From assembly GCA_013407085.1 (NCBI GenBank), contig JACCGJ010023351.1, positions 1 through 64,000 of the forward strand: DNA of 64,000 nt, given 5' to 3'. A model generated the notes under the pieces. It saw nothing but the letters and a program-made list of their open reading frames with translations, ran no database searches and had not been told where the DNA came from. Below are positions 1 through 9,548 of this stretch, piece by piece (position 1 is the stretch's first letter; every line of letters starts with the position of its first letter). The position numbers and the translations under genes are program-made. The stretch is from Atriophallophorus winterbourni (Eukaryota; Platyhelminthes; Trematoda; Plagiorchiida; Microphallidae).

Positions 1-405
1 TAAGGTCAAACATAAATAAATTGTTTTTTTAACAAACGTAAAAAATAGTTGAATAACATTTGTACAGATGGTAGCTTGTTCAAAACATGAAGTTGATAGA
101 ATATCGGAAAAATAAATGATAAAGGTTCATGTTTTTAACGAATACGACAGTAATTGTTTAAAATGGGTTAATTACAGTTTGGGTAGGTCTGGACCGCAAT
201 GTTCATTCATGTATGATGTTCCAAATGCAACTTTAAACGCAGATTATTGTATAAGGATTCTACTTCATCGGGTCACGAAGATATGAGTTGCATCGCCCTT
301 TCAAGAATTGCGAGAGTGTATTTTGTTGAATTTCAACAATTCTGAAAAGTTAATTCTCAAGAAAAAAGTTATATGTCACTTTAAAATTTTTAGTGCTAAA
401 AAATA

Positions 406-768
406 TTAAAAGCCTTTTATGCCGTATGAGTATAAATTATCTATAGTTGTATTAATAAGAAAAAGCTTACCTAATTTTTTTTCCGGAGATAAAAAAGAAT
501 TTAGTTGCTTTTTGAATTCAGTTTGTGAAGTGCTTAATCTTATATTATTAGGAAGTAAATTCCATAAACGAGAATATTTATAAATAAAGAAATCTTTTCG
601 TATACGATTGTGGATTTTCGGTATACATATTTTGTTTTTGTGTCGAAGATAATATACTTCAGAGTTTTTGAAATCTAATTGTAAATCAATGTCGATCATA
701 TCTTTTTTCAATATTCTGTAAAAGAGTATAAGATTTTGTTTTATTCTTCGAAACCATAATGGTTCCAA
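406..768 (-). pseudogene. NLR-A RT C-terminal part (copy A)
   Basis: This frame continues the copy A polyprotein after the frameshift. It matches copy B from EPLWF through the final KGF before the stop. It has a Tyr codon (near 720) where copy B carries a TAG stop, so at this point copy A preserves the ancestral reading and copy B does not. The domain is the thumb/C-terminal region of CR1/Jockey-type RTs, with a motif of the form FxYKYSRLWNLLP. Residues 1-405 of the window are its 3' UTR, mirrored at 4424-4826. Confidence 0.75.
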
Positions 769-967
769 TCCTAGGATCTGACATCTTCCCTTATATGAGT
801 GCTTATTCGAACTGGTGGTAATGGATCGTGTGAAAGAACGTTGGATGCCTTCTAAAGCATAGCTATCAGACCGAGTAATGTTACTAGATATAATGTTGCA
901 GTAATCTAATAGAGGTAGTGTATGTAACTTGTAAAGTTCCAGCTTGCACTGGGGCAGAGAGATGAAT

Positions 968-2185
968 CTATGAAGTAAACCTATATTCTTTTTTTGTTTT
1001 AGAAATCAAGTAGCAAATTTGTTCGTGAAATGTAAGTGATCCCGAATATCGATACACTAAATCACGTACACATTGTGCTGGTTGTAGTGGTGTATTATTT
1101 AGGATGATCGAATCTTCTGGTATGATACAGTTGAAATTTATGAAAGTTGATTTATTGGTGGAGAACTCAAGACCGTTTCGAATACTCCATTGAAGGAGAG
1201 CATTCAGGTCTTGGTTCAATTTTGATATAAAGTCGTTAGTCTGGTTAGATGGAAAGGCTATGGCGACTTTTATATCATATGCAAACAAAAAGATCTTACA
1301 GTGTGTTATGACATATAGTATGTCTTTGATAAATATCAAGAAGAGTAGTGGACCTAGAACGCTTCCTTGTATGACTCTGCTTGGAATTGGCAAAGTTCTA
1401 GAACGGTAGCCATTTATATCTACCGAAAAGGTGCGACCAGTAAGAAAAGATTTGAACCACGGAAGTAGGTTTCCAGTAATACCTACAGCAGATAATTTTG
1501 CGAGGAGTAGATTATGCGGGACCCTGTCAAAGGCTTTCATAATATCAATGAATACAACTATGACTCCAAGGTTTGAATCTAGTGATTGTGTCACGTAATT
1601 TAAAAATTCTAGTTGACAAGTGACGCAAGATTTACTGTTGAGAAATCCGTGCTGGTTTGATATGAAATAGTTTGGCGTCAAGTATGCTAGGGTGGCCTGT
1701 CTGACAAGCTTCTCAAATATTCTAGCTAGAAGTGGTGTGTGATTAATGGGTCGATAATTGGTAACTGTATGTAGTGATCCGGACTTATGTCGCGGAATGA
1801 CAACGGAATGTTTCCATTCTAAGGGGAAAGTTCCTGATTTGATAGACGTATTAAAGAGATTGAGTAGTAATAAAAAGAAGTCTTCAGATCCAATTTTGCA
1901 TATTGCTGGTACGAAACCTGTTTCATCAGGTTTGTAAGAGATTGTAACTTGAATACAGACTTTACGTATGTCAGAGGTATTAATTGTAATTGTGTCTAAA
2001 GTATTGCATGTAGGGTGTATGATTACCTCTGGATAAGAGTTGTTATTATATGAAGCATTGAAAAAAAAAAGAAATTCTTCGCAAATAGCGAAAGGCTCAG
2101 TTATTACTGTGCAATTATTACCATGTTGATCCGGTTTAATGATGTGGTTTATCTTATCTGAATTTCCCGATGCCCTAGCCTTCAT
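968..2185 (-). pseudogene. NLR-A reverse transcriptase (copy A), catalytic Asp lost
   Basis: The reading frame holds the RT fingers and palm: IDIMKAFDRVPHN, then a GVIQGSVLGPLLF-type motif that here reads SRVIQGSVLG, then the catalytic box. The box is FAYD near 1275-1290, where copy B has FADD, so the first Asp of the metal-binding pair is Tyr. The frame ends at 968 because of a frameshift near 985; the following C-terminal part resumes in another frame at 768-406. The family's RT normally makes cDNA by target-primed reverse transcription in the nucleus. This copy should be inactive. The call at family level is firm; the clade (CR1 versus Jockey) is less so. Confidence 0.85.
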
Positions 2186-2515
2186 TAATTTAGATAATGC
2201 TTTCTGTTTTTACTAGACTTGAGGGCTGTAGACTCGTCAGAAATCAGTTTATGGTTCATAATTTGTACTAGTTTGTCAGATAGTTCATACGCGTGCAAAG
2301 GGAAGATATGTCATGCTTATTACGAGCATATGACGTCAAATGAGCAATACGTTTTTCTAACTCATGAGCTCTACTCAGTTAAGGGAGTCTAGCATGTCTG
2401 GTAGTAGATTTCTGTAGTAAGTCACCAAGTTTATTATGAAAGATTTTAGAGGTTACATTAAAATTGTCAGAAAGAAAAAATTCAGTCCAATCATCGTTTT
2501 TAATGAGGTTTTTAA

Positions 2516-2575
2516 AGAATAAATAAATAAAGAGTAAATAAAGAATAAATAAATAAAGAATAAATCTTCATACCT
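2516..2575 (-). repeat. TTTA/TTTATTC-rich junction repeat
   Basis: On the minus strand a run of TTTATTC and TTTA units lies exactly between the gag codons for YEDLF (ending near 2576) and the 5' end of NLR-A copy A. The last gag bases, TTTATTC, are repeated several times. This looks like the 5' insertion junction of NLR-A within gag. The 3' side of the insertion near 4978-4984 also ends in TTATTC before gag resumes, compatible with a short target-site duplication. Confidence 0.6.
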
Positions 2576-2740
2576 ACGGAACCACGTCTCGAACGTGCCA
2601 TTAGTCTCAGCGTCGAAATTAAATTCATGGATACTATTAACAATACCATCGACGGACGGTGGAGCACTGCTGCTCGCTAGAGTACCTGGAATTTTACTAT
2701 AAATTAATAATTCCATCAACTTTATTTGCTGTTCGTGCCT
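2576..2740 (-). pseudogene. Gypsy gag N-terminal fragment, inverted relative to the rest of gag
   Basis: The minus strand encodes about 54 residues, from HEQQIKLMELL through SIHEFNFD and ETWFRRYEDLF. This is the recognisable N-terminal part of retrotransposon gag (a Q-rich helix, then the EFxFD...FxxWxxRYED block). The natural continuation, RVDFAAQDD, starts at 4984 on the plus strand. The two halves meet exactly at the NLR-A insertion point, so one gag gene was first split by NLR-A and then rearranged by an inverted duplication. The break at about 2735-2740 shares the bases GCCTTTTGC with NLR-A copy B, a possible microhomology junction. Confidence 0.75.
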
Positions 2741-4423
2741 TTTGCTATTTGCGAAGAATTTCTTTTATTTTTCAATGTTTCGTATAATAACAACTCTTAT
2801 CCAGAGGTAATCATACACCCTACATGCAATACTTTAGACACAATTACAATTAATACCTCTGACATACGTGAAGTTTGTAATCAAGTTACAATCTCTTACA
2901 AACCTGATGAAACAGGTTTCGTACCAGCAATATGCAAAATTGGATCTGAAGACTTCTTTTTATTACTACTCAATCTCTTTAATACGTCTATCAAATCAGG
3001 AACTTTCCCCTTAGAATGGAAACATTCCGTTGTCATTCCGCGACATAAGTCCGGATCACTACATACAGTTACCAATTATCGACCCATTAATCACACACCA
3101 CTTCTAGCTAGAATATTTGAGAAGCTTGTCAGACAGGCCACCCTAGCATACTTGACACCAAACTATTTCATATCAAACCAGCACGGATTTCTCAACAGAA
3201 AATCTTGCGTCACTTGTCAACTAGAATTTTTGAATTACGTGACACAATCACTAGATTCAAACCTTGGAGTCATAGTTGTATTCATTGATATTATGAAAGC
3301 CTTCGACAGGGTCCCGCATAATCTACTCCTCGCAAAATTATCTGCTGTAGGTATTACTGGAAACCTACTTTCGTGGTTCAAATCTTTTCTTACTGGTCGC
3401 ACCTTTTCGGTAGATATAAATGGCTACCGTTCTAGAACTTTGCCAATTCCAAGCGGAGTCATACAAGGAAGCGTTCTAGGTCCACTACTCTTCTTGATAT
3501 TTATCAACGATATACTATCTGTCATAACACACTGTAAGATCTTTTTGTTTGCAGATGATATAAAAGTCGCCATAGCCTTTCCATCTAACCAGACTAACGA
3601 CTTTATATCAAAATTGAACCAAGACCTGGATGCTCTCCTTCAATGGAGTATTCGAAACGGTCTTGAGTTCTCCACCAATAAATCAACTTTCATAAATTTC
3701 AACTGTATCTTATCAAAAGATTCGATCATCCTAAATAATACACCACTACAACCAGCACAATGTGTATGTGATTCAGGTTATCGATATTCTGGATCACTCA
3801 CATTTCATGAACAAATATGCTACTTAATTTCTAAAACAAAAAAGAATATAGGTTTACTTCATAGATTCATCTCTCTGCCCCAGTGCAAGCTGGAAATTTA
3901 CAAGTTACATACACTACCTCTATTAGATTACTGCAACATTATATCTAGTAACATTACTCGGTCTGATAGCTATGCTTTAGAAGGCATCCAACGTTCTTTC
4001 ACACGATCCATTACCACCAGTTCGGATAAGCACTCATATAAGGAAAGATGTCAGATCCTAGGATTGGAACCATTATGGTTTCAAAGAATAAAACAAAATC
4101 TTATACTTTTTTAGAGAATATTGAAAAAAGATATGATCGACATTGATTTACAATTAGATTTCAAAAACTCTGAAGTATATAATCTTCGACACAAAAACAA
4201 AATATGTATACCGAAAATCCACAATCGTATACGAAAGGATTTCTTCATTTATAAATATTCTCGTTTATGGAATTTACTTCCGAATAATATAAGATTGAGC
4301 ACTTCTCAAACTGAATTCAAAAAACAACTCAAATCTTTTTTATCTCCGGAAAAATTAGGTAAGCTATTTCTAATTAATACAACTATAGATAATTTATACA
4401 TATACGGCATAAAAGGCTTTTGA
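2726..4423 (+). pseudogene. NLR-A reverse transcriptase (copy B), one in-frame stop
   Basis: The best-preserved NLR-A coding region: about 565 codons in one frame with a single TAG at 4112-4114. Visible RT landmarks are FIDIMKAFDRVPHNLL (about residues 187-202), SGVIQGSVLGPLLF (about 246-259) and the intact FADD box near 3550. After the stop the frame continues from 4121 to 4423 with the C-terminal region. The first few residues (MLFV) come from the rearrangement junction and not from the element, so the true start is missing. Homology to copy A begins at residue 6. The endonuclease domain is absent. Biochemically the catalytic box could be functional, but the stop and the missing 5' end make this a dead copy. 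Confidence 0.85.
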
Positions 4424-4917
4424 TTTTTTTTAGCAAAAAAAATTTTTAAGTGACATATTACATTTTTTGAGAACTTACTTTTCAAAATTGTTGAAATTCA
4501 ACAAAATACACTCTCGCAATTCTTGAAAGGGCGATGCAACTCATATCTCCGTGACCCGATGAAGTGAACTCTCTATACAATTATCTGCGTTTGAAGTTGC
4601 ATTTGGAACATCATACATGAATAAACATTGCGGTCCAGACCTACCCAAACTGTAATTAACCCATTTTAACAATTACTGTCGTATTCGTTAAAAACATGAA
4701 CCTTTATCATTTATTTTTCCGATATTCTATCAACTCTATGTTTTAAACAAGCTACCATCTGTACAAATGTTATCCAACTATTTTTTACGGTTGTTAAAAA
4801 AAACAATTTATTTATGTTTGACCTTAACATTTGTATATTTACCGTTTTTATTTGATGTACTCATTCATGAAAACAAATGATCATGTATGGCATGACTTGG
4901 TGTATCCAAGAATATAC

Positions 4918-4983
<66 letters not shown>
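2739..4983 (+). mobile_element. NLR-A copy B: CR1/Jockey-like retrotransposon, plus strand, 5' truncated
   Basis: Right arm of the inverted repeat. It starts inside the coding region at the residues PFAICEEF, carries the RT, a 3' UTR from 4424, and ends in an ATT microsatellite (4919-4983). Gypsy gag resumes immediately after it at CGTGTAGATTTTGCC. A microsatellite 3' tail is usual for CR1-type elements. The copy is 5' truncated by the rearrangement breakpoint and not necessarily by incomplete reverse transcription. Confidence 0.85.
4919..4983 (+). repeat. (ATT)n microsatellite, about 21 units
   Basis: An uninterrupted run of ATT units from about 4921 to 4983. It forms the 3' tail of NLR-A copy B and abuts gag directly. 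The translated runs of N or L in several frames here are artefacts of the repeat. Confidence 0.95.
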
Positions 4984-4984
<1 letters not shown>

Positions 4985-5872
4985 CGTGTAGATTTTGCCG
5001 CACAGGACGATGCGTTGAAAGTTAGACTCCTACTTCGCAATCTTGGCCCCAGTGAACTCGATAAATATTTTAACTTTATCTTGCCACAAATCCCACGCGA
5101 TCTTTCATTCTTTAAGACGTTTAAAACACTGAAACAACTACTTAGATACAGGTCATCACTCTTTAACACACGTAATCGTTGCCTAAAACTGGTTATGCAG
5201 GAATCCGACGATTTCTTAACACACATGGGCATTGTTAACAGAGAGTGCGAGCGGTTCAAGCTTCGTTCACTAACGGACGATCAATTTAAATCACTAATAT
5301 TTATATGCAGTCTCCAGTCTTCCAGTTTCACAGATATCAGGACCCGGCTCCTTAATCGATGAGAACAGGACCCCTCACTCACGCTCCAAGCCATCGGTGA
5401 CGAATATCTTCTATTGGTGAATCTCCAACGGGATTCGGCTATGGTCCAATTTGGAGGCCATGGCAAAGCTGCAGTCAATCTCCATCGGGATTCGGCTATG
5501 GTCCACCTTCAGGACCATGGCAAACATGCGGTGCACACAGTCCAAAAGAAGATACCCATTCTTGGCTCGAATCAATCTAGTTCCCAGAAACCAACTCCAT
5601 CTTCGTGGGATCCAAGATTCCTCCTTTTGCGTGTTGGCTATGCGGCGCATGGCATTTCGTCAAATTCTGCCCGTTCAAGCAACACCAATGTCAACGATGT
5701 AACATCGTTGGTCACAAGGGATGGTTTCTGTCAACAGATTATTGGTCGCTCGAGGTCCTCACACAAGACTTCGAAAAAGTCTTTCAGTCTTTTTCCTACG
5801 TTCCAGGTCAACGCAGCCGATCGGAGAAAATTTGTAATGGTCCAGATCAACGGTCAATCTGTTCGATTGTAG
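4984..5872 (+). pseudogene. Gypsy gag, C-terminal part with zinc knuckle, frameshifted
   Basis: It resumes at RVDFAAQDDALKVRLLLRNLG, a capsid-like gag region, and reads to a TGA at 5360-5362, then on in the same frame. The spacer 5420-5533 is a 57-bp tandem duplication (19 residues, DSAMV block twice). The zinc-knuckle region (CWLCGAWHFVKFC then CQRCNIVGH, 5629-5715) lies in another frame, so two roughly compensating frameshifts near 5612 and 5720 must exist. The original frame resumes with the protease lead-in FVMVQINGQSVRL and ends in TAG at 5870-5872. Gag normally packages element RNA. The knuckle spacing (C-x2-C-x3-H-x4-C) is slightly shorter than the usual CX2CX4HX4C. Confidence 0.8.
5420..5533 (+). 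repeat. 57-bp tandem duplication within gag spacer
   Basis: Unit 1 is 5420-5476 and unit 2 is 5477-5533. Both begin AATCTCCA and share GGGATTCGGCTATGGTCCA. The copies differ at several bases. The duplication is in frame (19 codons) and sits between the capsid-like region and the zinc knuckle. Confidence 0.85.
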
Positions 5873-7192
5873 TTGGACACTGCATCGGACATTACGATCA
5901 TTTCCCCAAAACTCTGGCGGAAACTTGTTTCCCCAGAACTCAGTCCTACGACACAGACCGCCACCAGTGCTTGCGGAGGTTCCGTAAGGCTGACTGGACA
6001 GCTACAATGCCAAATCTCATTCGGAAGCTCAACGGTCGTAGGCACGTGTTACGTGTCTAACTCACAACTCAACCTATTTGGCCTCGATTGGTTCGATCTT
6101 TTCGATTTGGCTCGCCTTCCGATCAGTGCAATTTGCAATCAGGTACAAGGTACTGAAATACTGCAGAAAAAGCGAGACGCGATCATGCTTGAACATGCAG
6201 CCGTGTTTACAAACGAACTTGGAACATGTAACATGACGCAAGCTAAACTCTATCTCAGAAATGACGCAAAGCCTGTATTCCGTCCGAAACGACCTGTGCC
6301 GTACGCATCCCTACCACAAGTCGAAGCTGAACTACAAAGGCTACAAGATCAAGGTGTTCTGGTTCCAGTAACGTACTCTGCATGGGCAGAACCCATCGTT
6401 GTCGTTAAAAAGCCGAATGGGTCCATCCGAATCTACGCCTATTTTTCAACTGTTTTGAATGCCGTTTTGGAAACTCACCACTATCTATTACCGGTCGCGG
6501 ATGATTTGTTCACAATGTTCAATGTTGGTAAGTACTCCGCAAAGCTCGACCTAGCTGACGCCTATCTGCAAATCGAAGTTGCACCTGATTCGCGAGAACT
6601 GCTAACGATCAATACCCACAAAGGATTGTTCCAGTATCAGCGTCTTCCTTTTGGTGTGAAGACTGCTTTAATCGTTTTCCAACAACTGATGGACACCATT
6701 ATGTCTGGCATCTCAGGTGTGGCCGCAGACCTGGAAGATCTACTCATTGTCGGTTCCTCCGAAGAAGAACTCGATGGTCGCATCAACCAGACGTTAAAAC
6801 GAATCGCTGAAAGTGGTTTACGCCTTCGTCTAGAGAAATGCCAGTTCTATATGAAATCAATAAAATACCTTGGTTTCATTTTCGATCAGAGTGGACGCCA
6901 CCCTGACCCTGGCAACATACAATCAATCCAGAAGATGCCGGCCCCGAAAGATGTTGCATCACTGCGATCATTCTTCGGTTTGATCAGTTATTACAGCGCA
7001 TTCCTGCCATCACTCCATACTGTGCGTCTACCGCTCAATCGACTTCTTCAAAAAGATGTCCCATGGAATTGGTCAAGAGAATGCGAAACAGCTTTTATGG
7101 AGCTAAAATCACTGTTAACATCCAACATGTTACTAACGCATTACGATTCGTCGTGGCAGCCGATGCATCTGGAGATGGTGTTGGTGCTGTAA
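5873..7192 (+). pseudogene. Gypsy pol: aspartic protease and reverse transcriptase, active site altered
   Basis: It opens with LDTASDITIIS, the aspartic protease D-T/S-A/G motif, directly after a TAG stop; there is no ATG. RT follows: KLDLADAYLQI holds the first catalytic Asp (near 6549) and RLPFGVKTA is the conserved RT loop. The usual YLDD box reads DLED (near 6728-6740), so the Tyr and one catalytic Asp are replaced. RIYAYFS stands where RICVDFS is usual, another substitution. The connection subdomain LRSFFGLISYYSAFLPSL is clear near 6962-7010. The frame is lost near 7150, where RNase H continues in the next frame. Confidence 0.9.
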
Positions 7193-7758
7193 TTCTCCAC
7201 AAATTATCCGATGGAAACGAGAAGGCGATCATGCATGCTTCACGATCATTGACTCCAGCCGAACGCAACTATGGTCAAATCGAAAAAGAAGCATTAGCTC
7301 TTATCTTCGCGGTCAAACGATTCCACAAATTGATCTATGGACATTATTTTACGTTGCTAACCGACCACAAGCATTTGATTTCGATATTCGGCTCGAGAAA
7401 AGGTATACCAGCTCATTCTGCAAACCGGTTACAACGATGGACTATTACACTATATGGATACGATTTCGATATACAATATAGCCGTTCCGAAGATTTTGGT
7501 CAAGCGGACGCGCTGTCCCGCCTAATCCTGGTTCGATATCAACCAGACAAGGATACAGTCATTGCATGCGTCTCCATCGAGCAAGCTATGCAGCGACAAT
7601 TTGATGACGCAGTGCGGGGATTGCCTGTCAAAGCTGAGGACATCGAACAATGTACGCAATCAGACGAAACTTTGTTGCAAGCAATTACCTATACTCACTG
7701 TGGTTGGCCGAAATTTACGCCTGCTGGGGGAACTCTCGCAATTCTACCAAAGACATGA
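7063..7758 (+). pseudogene. Gypsy pol: RNase H
   Basis: From about 7150 the frame reads VVAADASGDGVGAVI (first RNase H Asp), SRSLTPAERNYGQIEKEALA (catalytic Glu), and LLTDHKHL (Asp), ending with GYDFDIQY and QADALSRL, the classical Ty3/Gypsy RNase H end. The first 28 codons of the open frame, from 7063, are out of frame with the protein. Another frameshift near 7740 moves the reading into the integrase zinc-binding frame. RNase H degrades the RNA of the RNA-DNA hybrid during cDNA synthesis. Confidence 0.9.
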
Positions 7759-8584
7759 GTCGCTTTCAATTATTGACCAGTGCCTAATGTTCAATGATCG
7801 CGTTGTTGTTCAAAAGAATTTACGCAATCGTGTCCTTCGACAATTCCACAATGGGCACCCAGGCATTCAACGCATGAAGGCGATCGCTCGCAGTTTCGCT
7901 CATTGGGCTGTTATGGACGCAGATATTGATCTATTCGTCAAGTCATGCCGTCAATAACAGCAGGCAGCTAAGATGCCAAACCGTGTACCAATTGCACCAT
8001 GGCCTACACCAGAAAAACCGTGGCAACGAATTCATATCGATTTCGCTGGTCCAATAAACGGAGTCATGTACCTCTTCGTGGTCGATTCTTACTCGAAATG
8101 GCCCGAAATCATCGAGATGTCATCTGCTACATCCAGCAACACGATCAGCGCCATGCGTCGTTTGTTTAGTCAGTATGGATTACCAGAAACTCTTGTGTCC
8201 GATAATAGCTCGCAATTCACCTCGGATGTTTTTGCCGAATTTTGCCGCCAGAACAATGTGTCACATCTACGGTCGCCGCCTTACCATCCTCAATCAAATG
8301 GCCAGGCCGAACGCTTCGTCGACACAATCCAGCGTGCTCTTCTGAAATCACGTGGGGAGGGGACATCCGTCGATAGTTTTCAACGTTTCCTGCTGGTTTA
8401 CAGAACTACGCCGAACGATACGTTGCCTAGCCGCAAACCCCCCGCCGAAGCATTCATGGGCAGGAAGCTACGCACTTGGAACAATGCTATGCTGCCCAAG
8501 TCAACCAAACTATCGCTCAATCAGAATCAACAGTCGTGCTTCGAACCAGGAACTACCGTCCACCTACGAGACTACAGAACATAA
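7740..8584 (+). pseudogene. Gypsy pol: integrase zinc-binding and catalytic core
   Basis: The N-terminal HHCC domain is recognisable: VLRQFHNGHPGIQRMKAIAR, then FVKSC; the position expected for the last Cys is a TAA stop (7955-7957), so zinc binding is broken. From 7973 the core is open: HIDFAGP (first Asp), VSDNSSQFTS (second Asp) and PYHPQSNGQAERFV (Glu), the full DDE set. The frame stops at 8584 after HLRDYRT, and a frameshift continues the protein at about 8585. Integrase inserts the double-stranded cDNA. The core itself looks intact; only the zinc domain and frame are damaged. Confidence 0.9.
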
Positions 8585-8892
8585 AGTCCACCGTGATCGA
8601 TGGTAGCATCATCCGTCGCAGAAGCAGTGTAATGTTCGATGTCAAAGTTGGAAAGGTTGACGTGACACGACACAGAAATCAGTTACGCCTGAGATCCGAA
8701 ACCTCCGATACGCTCGTCCAGATCCGGATACCACAGGACATACTGCTTGAAACATTCAACCTTCCAACACCAAGTGAATGTATCACTACTAAAATACCGA
8801 CTGACCGAAGTGTGCAACCACGTCGCTGGACAGCCAGAAAAAGAAAACCTGTGAAACCGTTGCAGATCAATCCACGCCAGTCCCGCTATTGA
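8560..8892 (+). pseudogene. Gypsy pol C-terminus of integrase
   Basis: In the frame open from 8476, the residues from about 8570 read VIDGSIIRRRSSVMFDVKVG and DVTRHRNQLRLR, the SH3-like C-terminal region and end of Gypsy integrases. A basic tail follows (RRWTARKRKP). It stops at 8890-8892, 8 bases before the polypurine tract. The upstream part of this open frame (8476-8560) is out of frame with the protein. Confidence 0.8.
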
Positions 8893-8898
8893 GAATCT

Positions 8899-8910
8899 CA
8901 AAAGGGGAGG
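8899..8910 (+). promoter_or_regulatory. Polypurine tract of the Gypsy element
   Basis: CAAAAGGGGAGG lies directly before TGTATGGG, the LTR start. Purine-rich tracts here prime plus-strand cDNA. The same AAAAGGGGAGG core precedes two LTR starts at 61959 and 63071. Confidence 0.85.
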
Positions 8911-9218
8911 TGTATGGGAACTATAATTATTTTCTTTAAAAACTCATTATAACTTATAACTCATTATAATTTATGGTTCCCGATTCTGATTGGTCCATTT
9001 TGTCGGCCATAATGTTTCAGTGTATAAATACACACGAACGGCAGCCTAATGGCTTTTTGGTCAGAGACGGTAACGCTCTTTTTCTGAACGGCCTGCCTTT
9101 GTTTTGCTACGCGTAGTGTTGGGTTTAGTTAGTCACTTGTGACTAATAGCATGATGGTTTTCAGTGTTAAACATCTAGGGTAATTAATACTTGGGTTCTA
9201 CTTGGGTAATATATTACA
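8911..9218 (+). repeat. 3' LTR of the Gypsy element (about 308 bp)
   Basis: It begins TGTATGGG right after the polypurine tract and probably ends TATTACA at 9218, giving TG...CA ends. It contains a TATA box (TATAAATA, 9023-9030), as expected for the U3 promoter. The start is well supported. The end is inferred from the CA dinucleotide and LTR length, because the 5' LTR is not in the window. Confidence 0.7.
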
Positions 9219-9264
9219 AGAATGCTGAAAATTCACTTGTTAACCGTCACACCGCTGGGTCTCT

Positions 9265-9548
9265 GCTGAGTCCCTTACGCTACTCGAACAGCGCCGTGTC
9301 ATACCGAGTGGTTTAGAGTATGAGGACGATCGGAAGTGTCTTAGACTCCTAATCAAAAATAGTCTGACACGTGACCCTGAAACGTGGTGGAAAGAACGCG
9401 CCTCGGAAATGATAAGAGCGTCAGACATGAGCAACATGAGGAGACTTTACCAATTGTTTCGTGTCTGTGGCCCTAAGCCGCAAGGTCTGAGCGAAACCAT
9501 CCTCGAGGATGATGGCTCGCACATAACGAGCCTTCACAGACGTCTAGA
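9265..9548 (+). pseudogene. RTE-like element fragment (between endonuclease and RT)
   Basis: The frame reads LLEQRRVIPSGLEYEDDRK, then PETWWKERASEM, and VCGPKPQGLSETILEDDG, ending HRRLER. This is the linker between endonuclease and RT in RTE-type elements of flatworms (WW...LFRLI...VSETI...LDRW). It is cut off at about 9548 by NLR-B sequence. The open frame from 9409 fuses the two elements and is not a real gene. Confidence 0.75.

Larger units (their letters stand above)
1..2515 (-). mobile_element. NLR-A copy A: CR1/Jockey-like non-LTR retrotransposon, minus strand
   Basis: Left arm of a large inverted repeat. Positions 1 to about 2097 are the reverse complement of about 2739-4826, including the 3' UTR: the first 25 bases pair with the end of that interval. 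The element reads on the minus strand from about 2515, next to a TTTA-rich stretch, down through position 1, so its 3' tail lies outside the window. It keeps about 400 bp of 5' sequence that copy B lacks; this encodes a linker before the RT, with an in-frame stop near 2380. By eye the two arms differ at about 15 of 390 residues of the RT region. That points to old sister copies and not to an assembly echo. Confidence 0.85.
4984..9218 (+). mobile_element. Ty3/Gypsy LTR retrotransposon, gag-pol plus 3' LTR, 5' end missing
   Basis: The domain order gag, CCHC-like knuckle, protease, RT, RNase H, integrase, polypurine tract, LTR is that of Ty3/Gypsy (Metaviridae). The 5' LTR and first part of gag are not contiguous: NLR-A was inserted in gag and the N-terminal gag piece now lies inverted at 2576-2740. 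The internal region carries several stops and frameshifts, so the copy cannot be autonomous. Codon-level similarity to typical flatworm Gypsy pol proteins is strong by eye. Confidence 0.9.

Noticed and set aside
1..4826. Twin priming (5' inversion) of one non-LTR insertion as the cause of the inverted arms
   Set aside because: Twin priming gives complementary, non-overlapping halves. Here both arms carry the same 2 kb, so duplication is needed.
4861..5259. Poly-Asn and poly-Leu proteins in frames over the microsatellite
   Set aside because: They are translations of the (ATT)n tail and its reverse, joined to gag or 3' UTR sequence; not genes.
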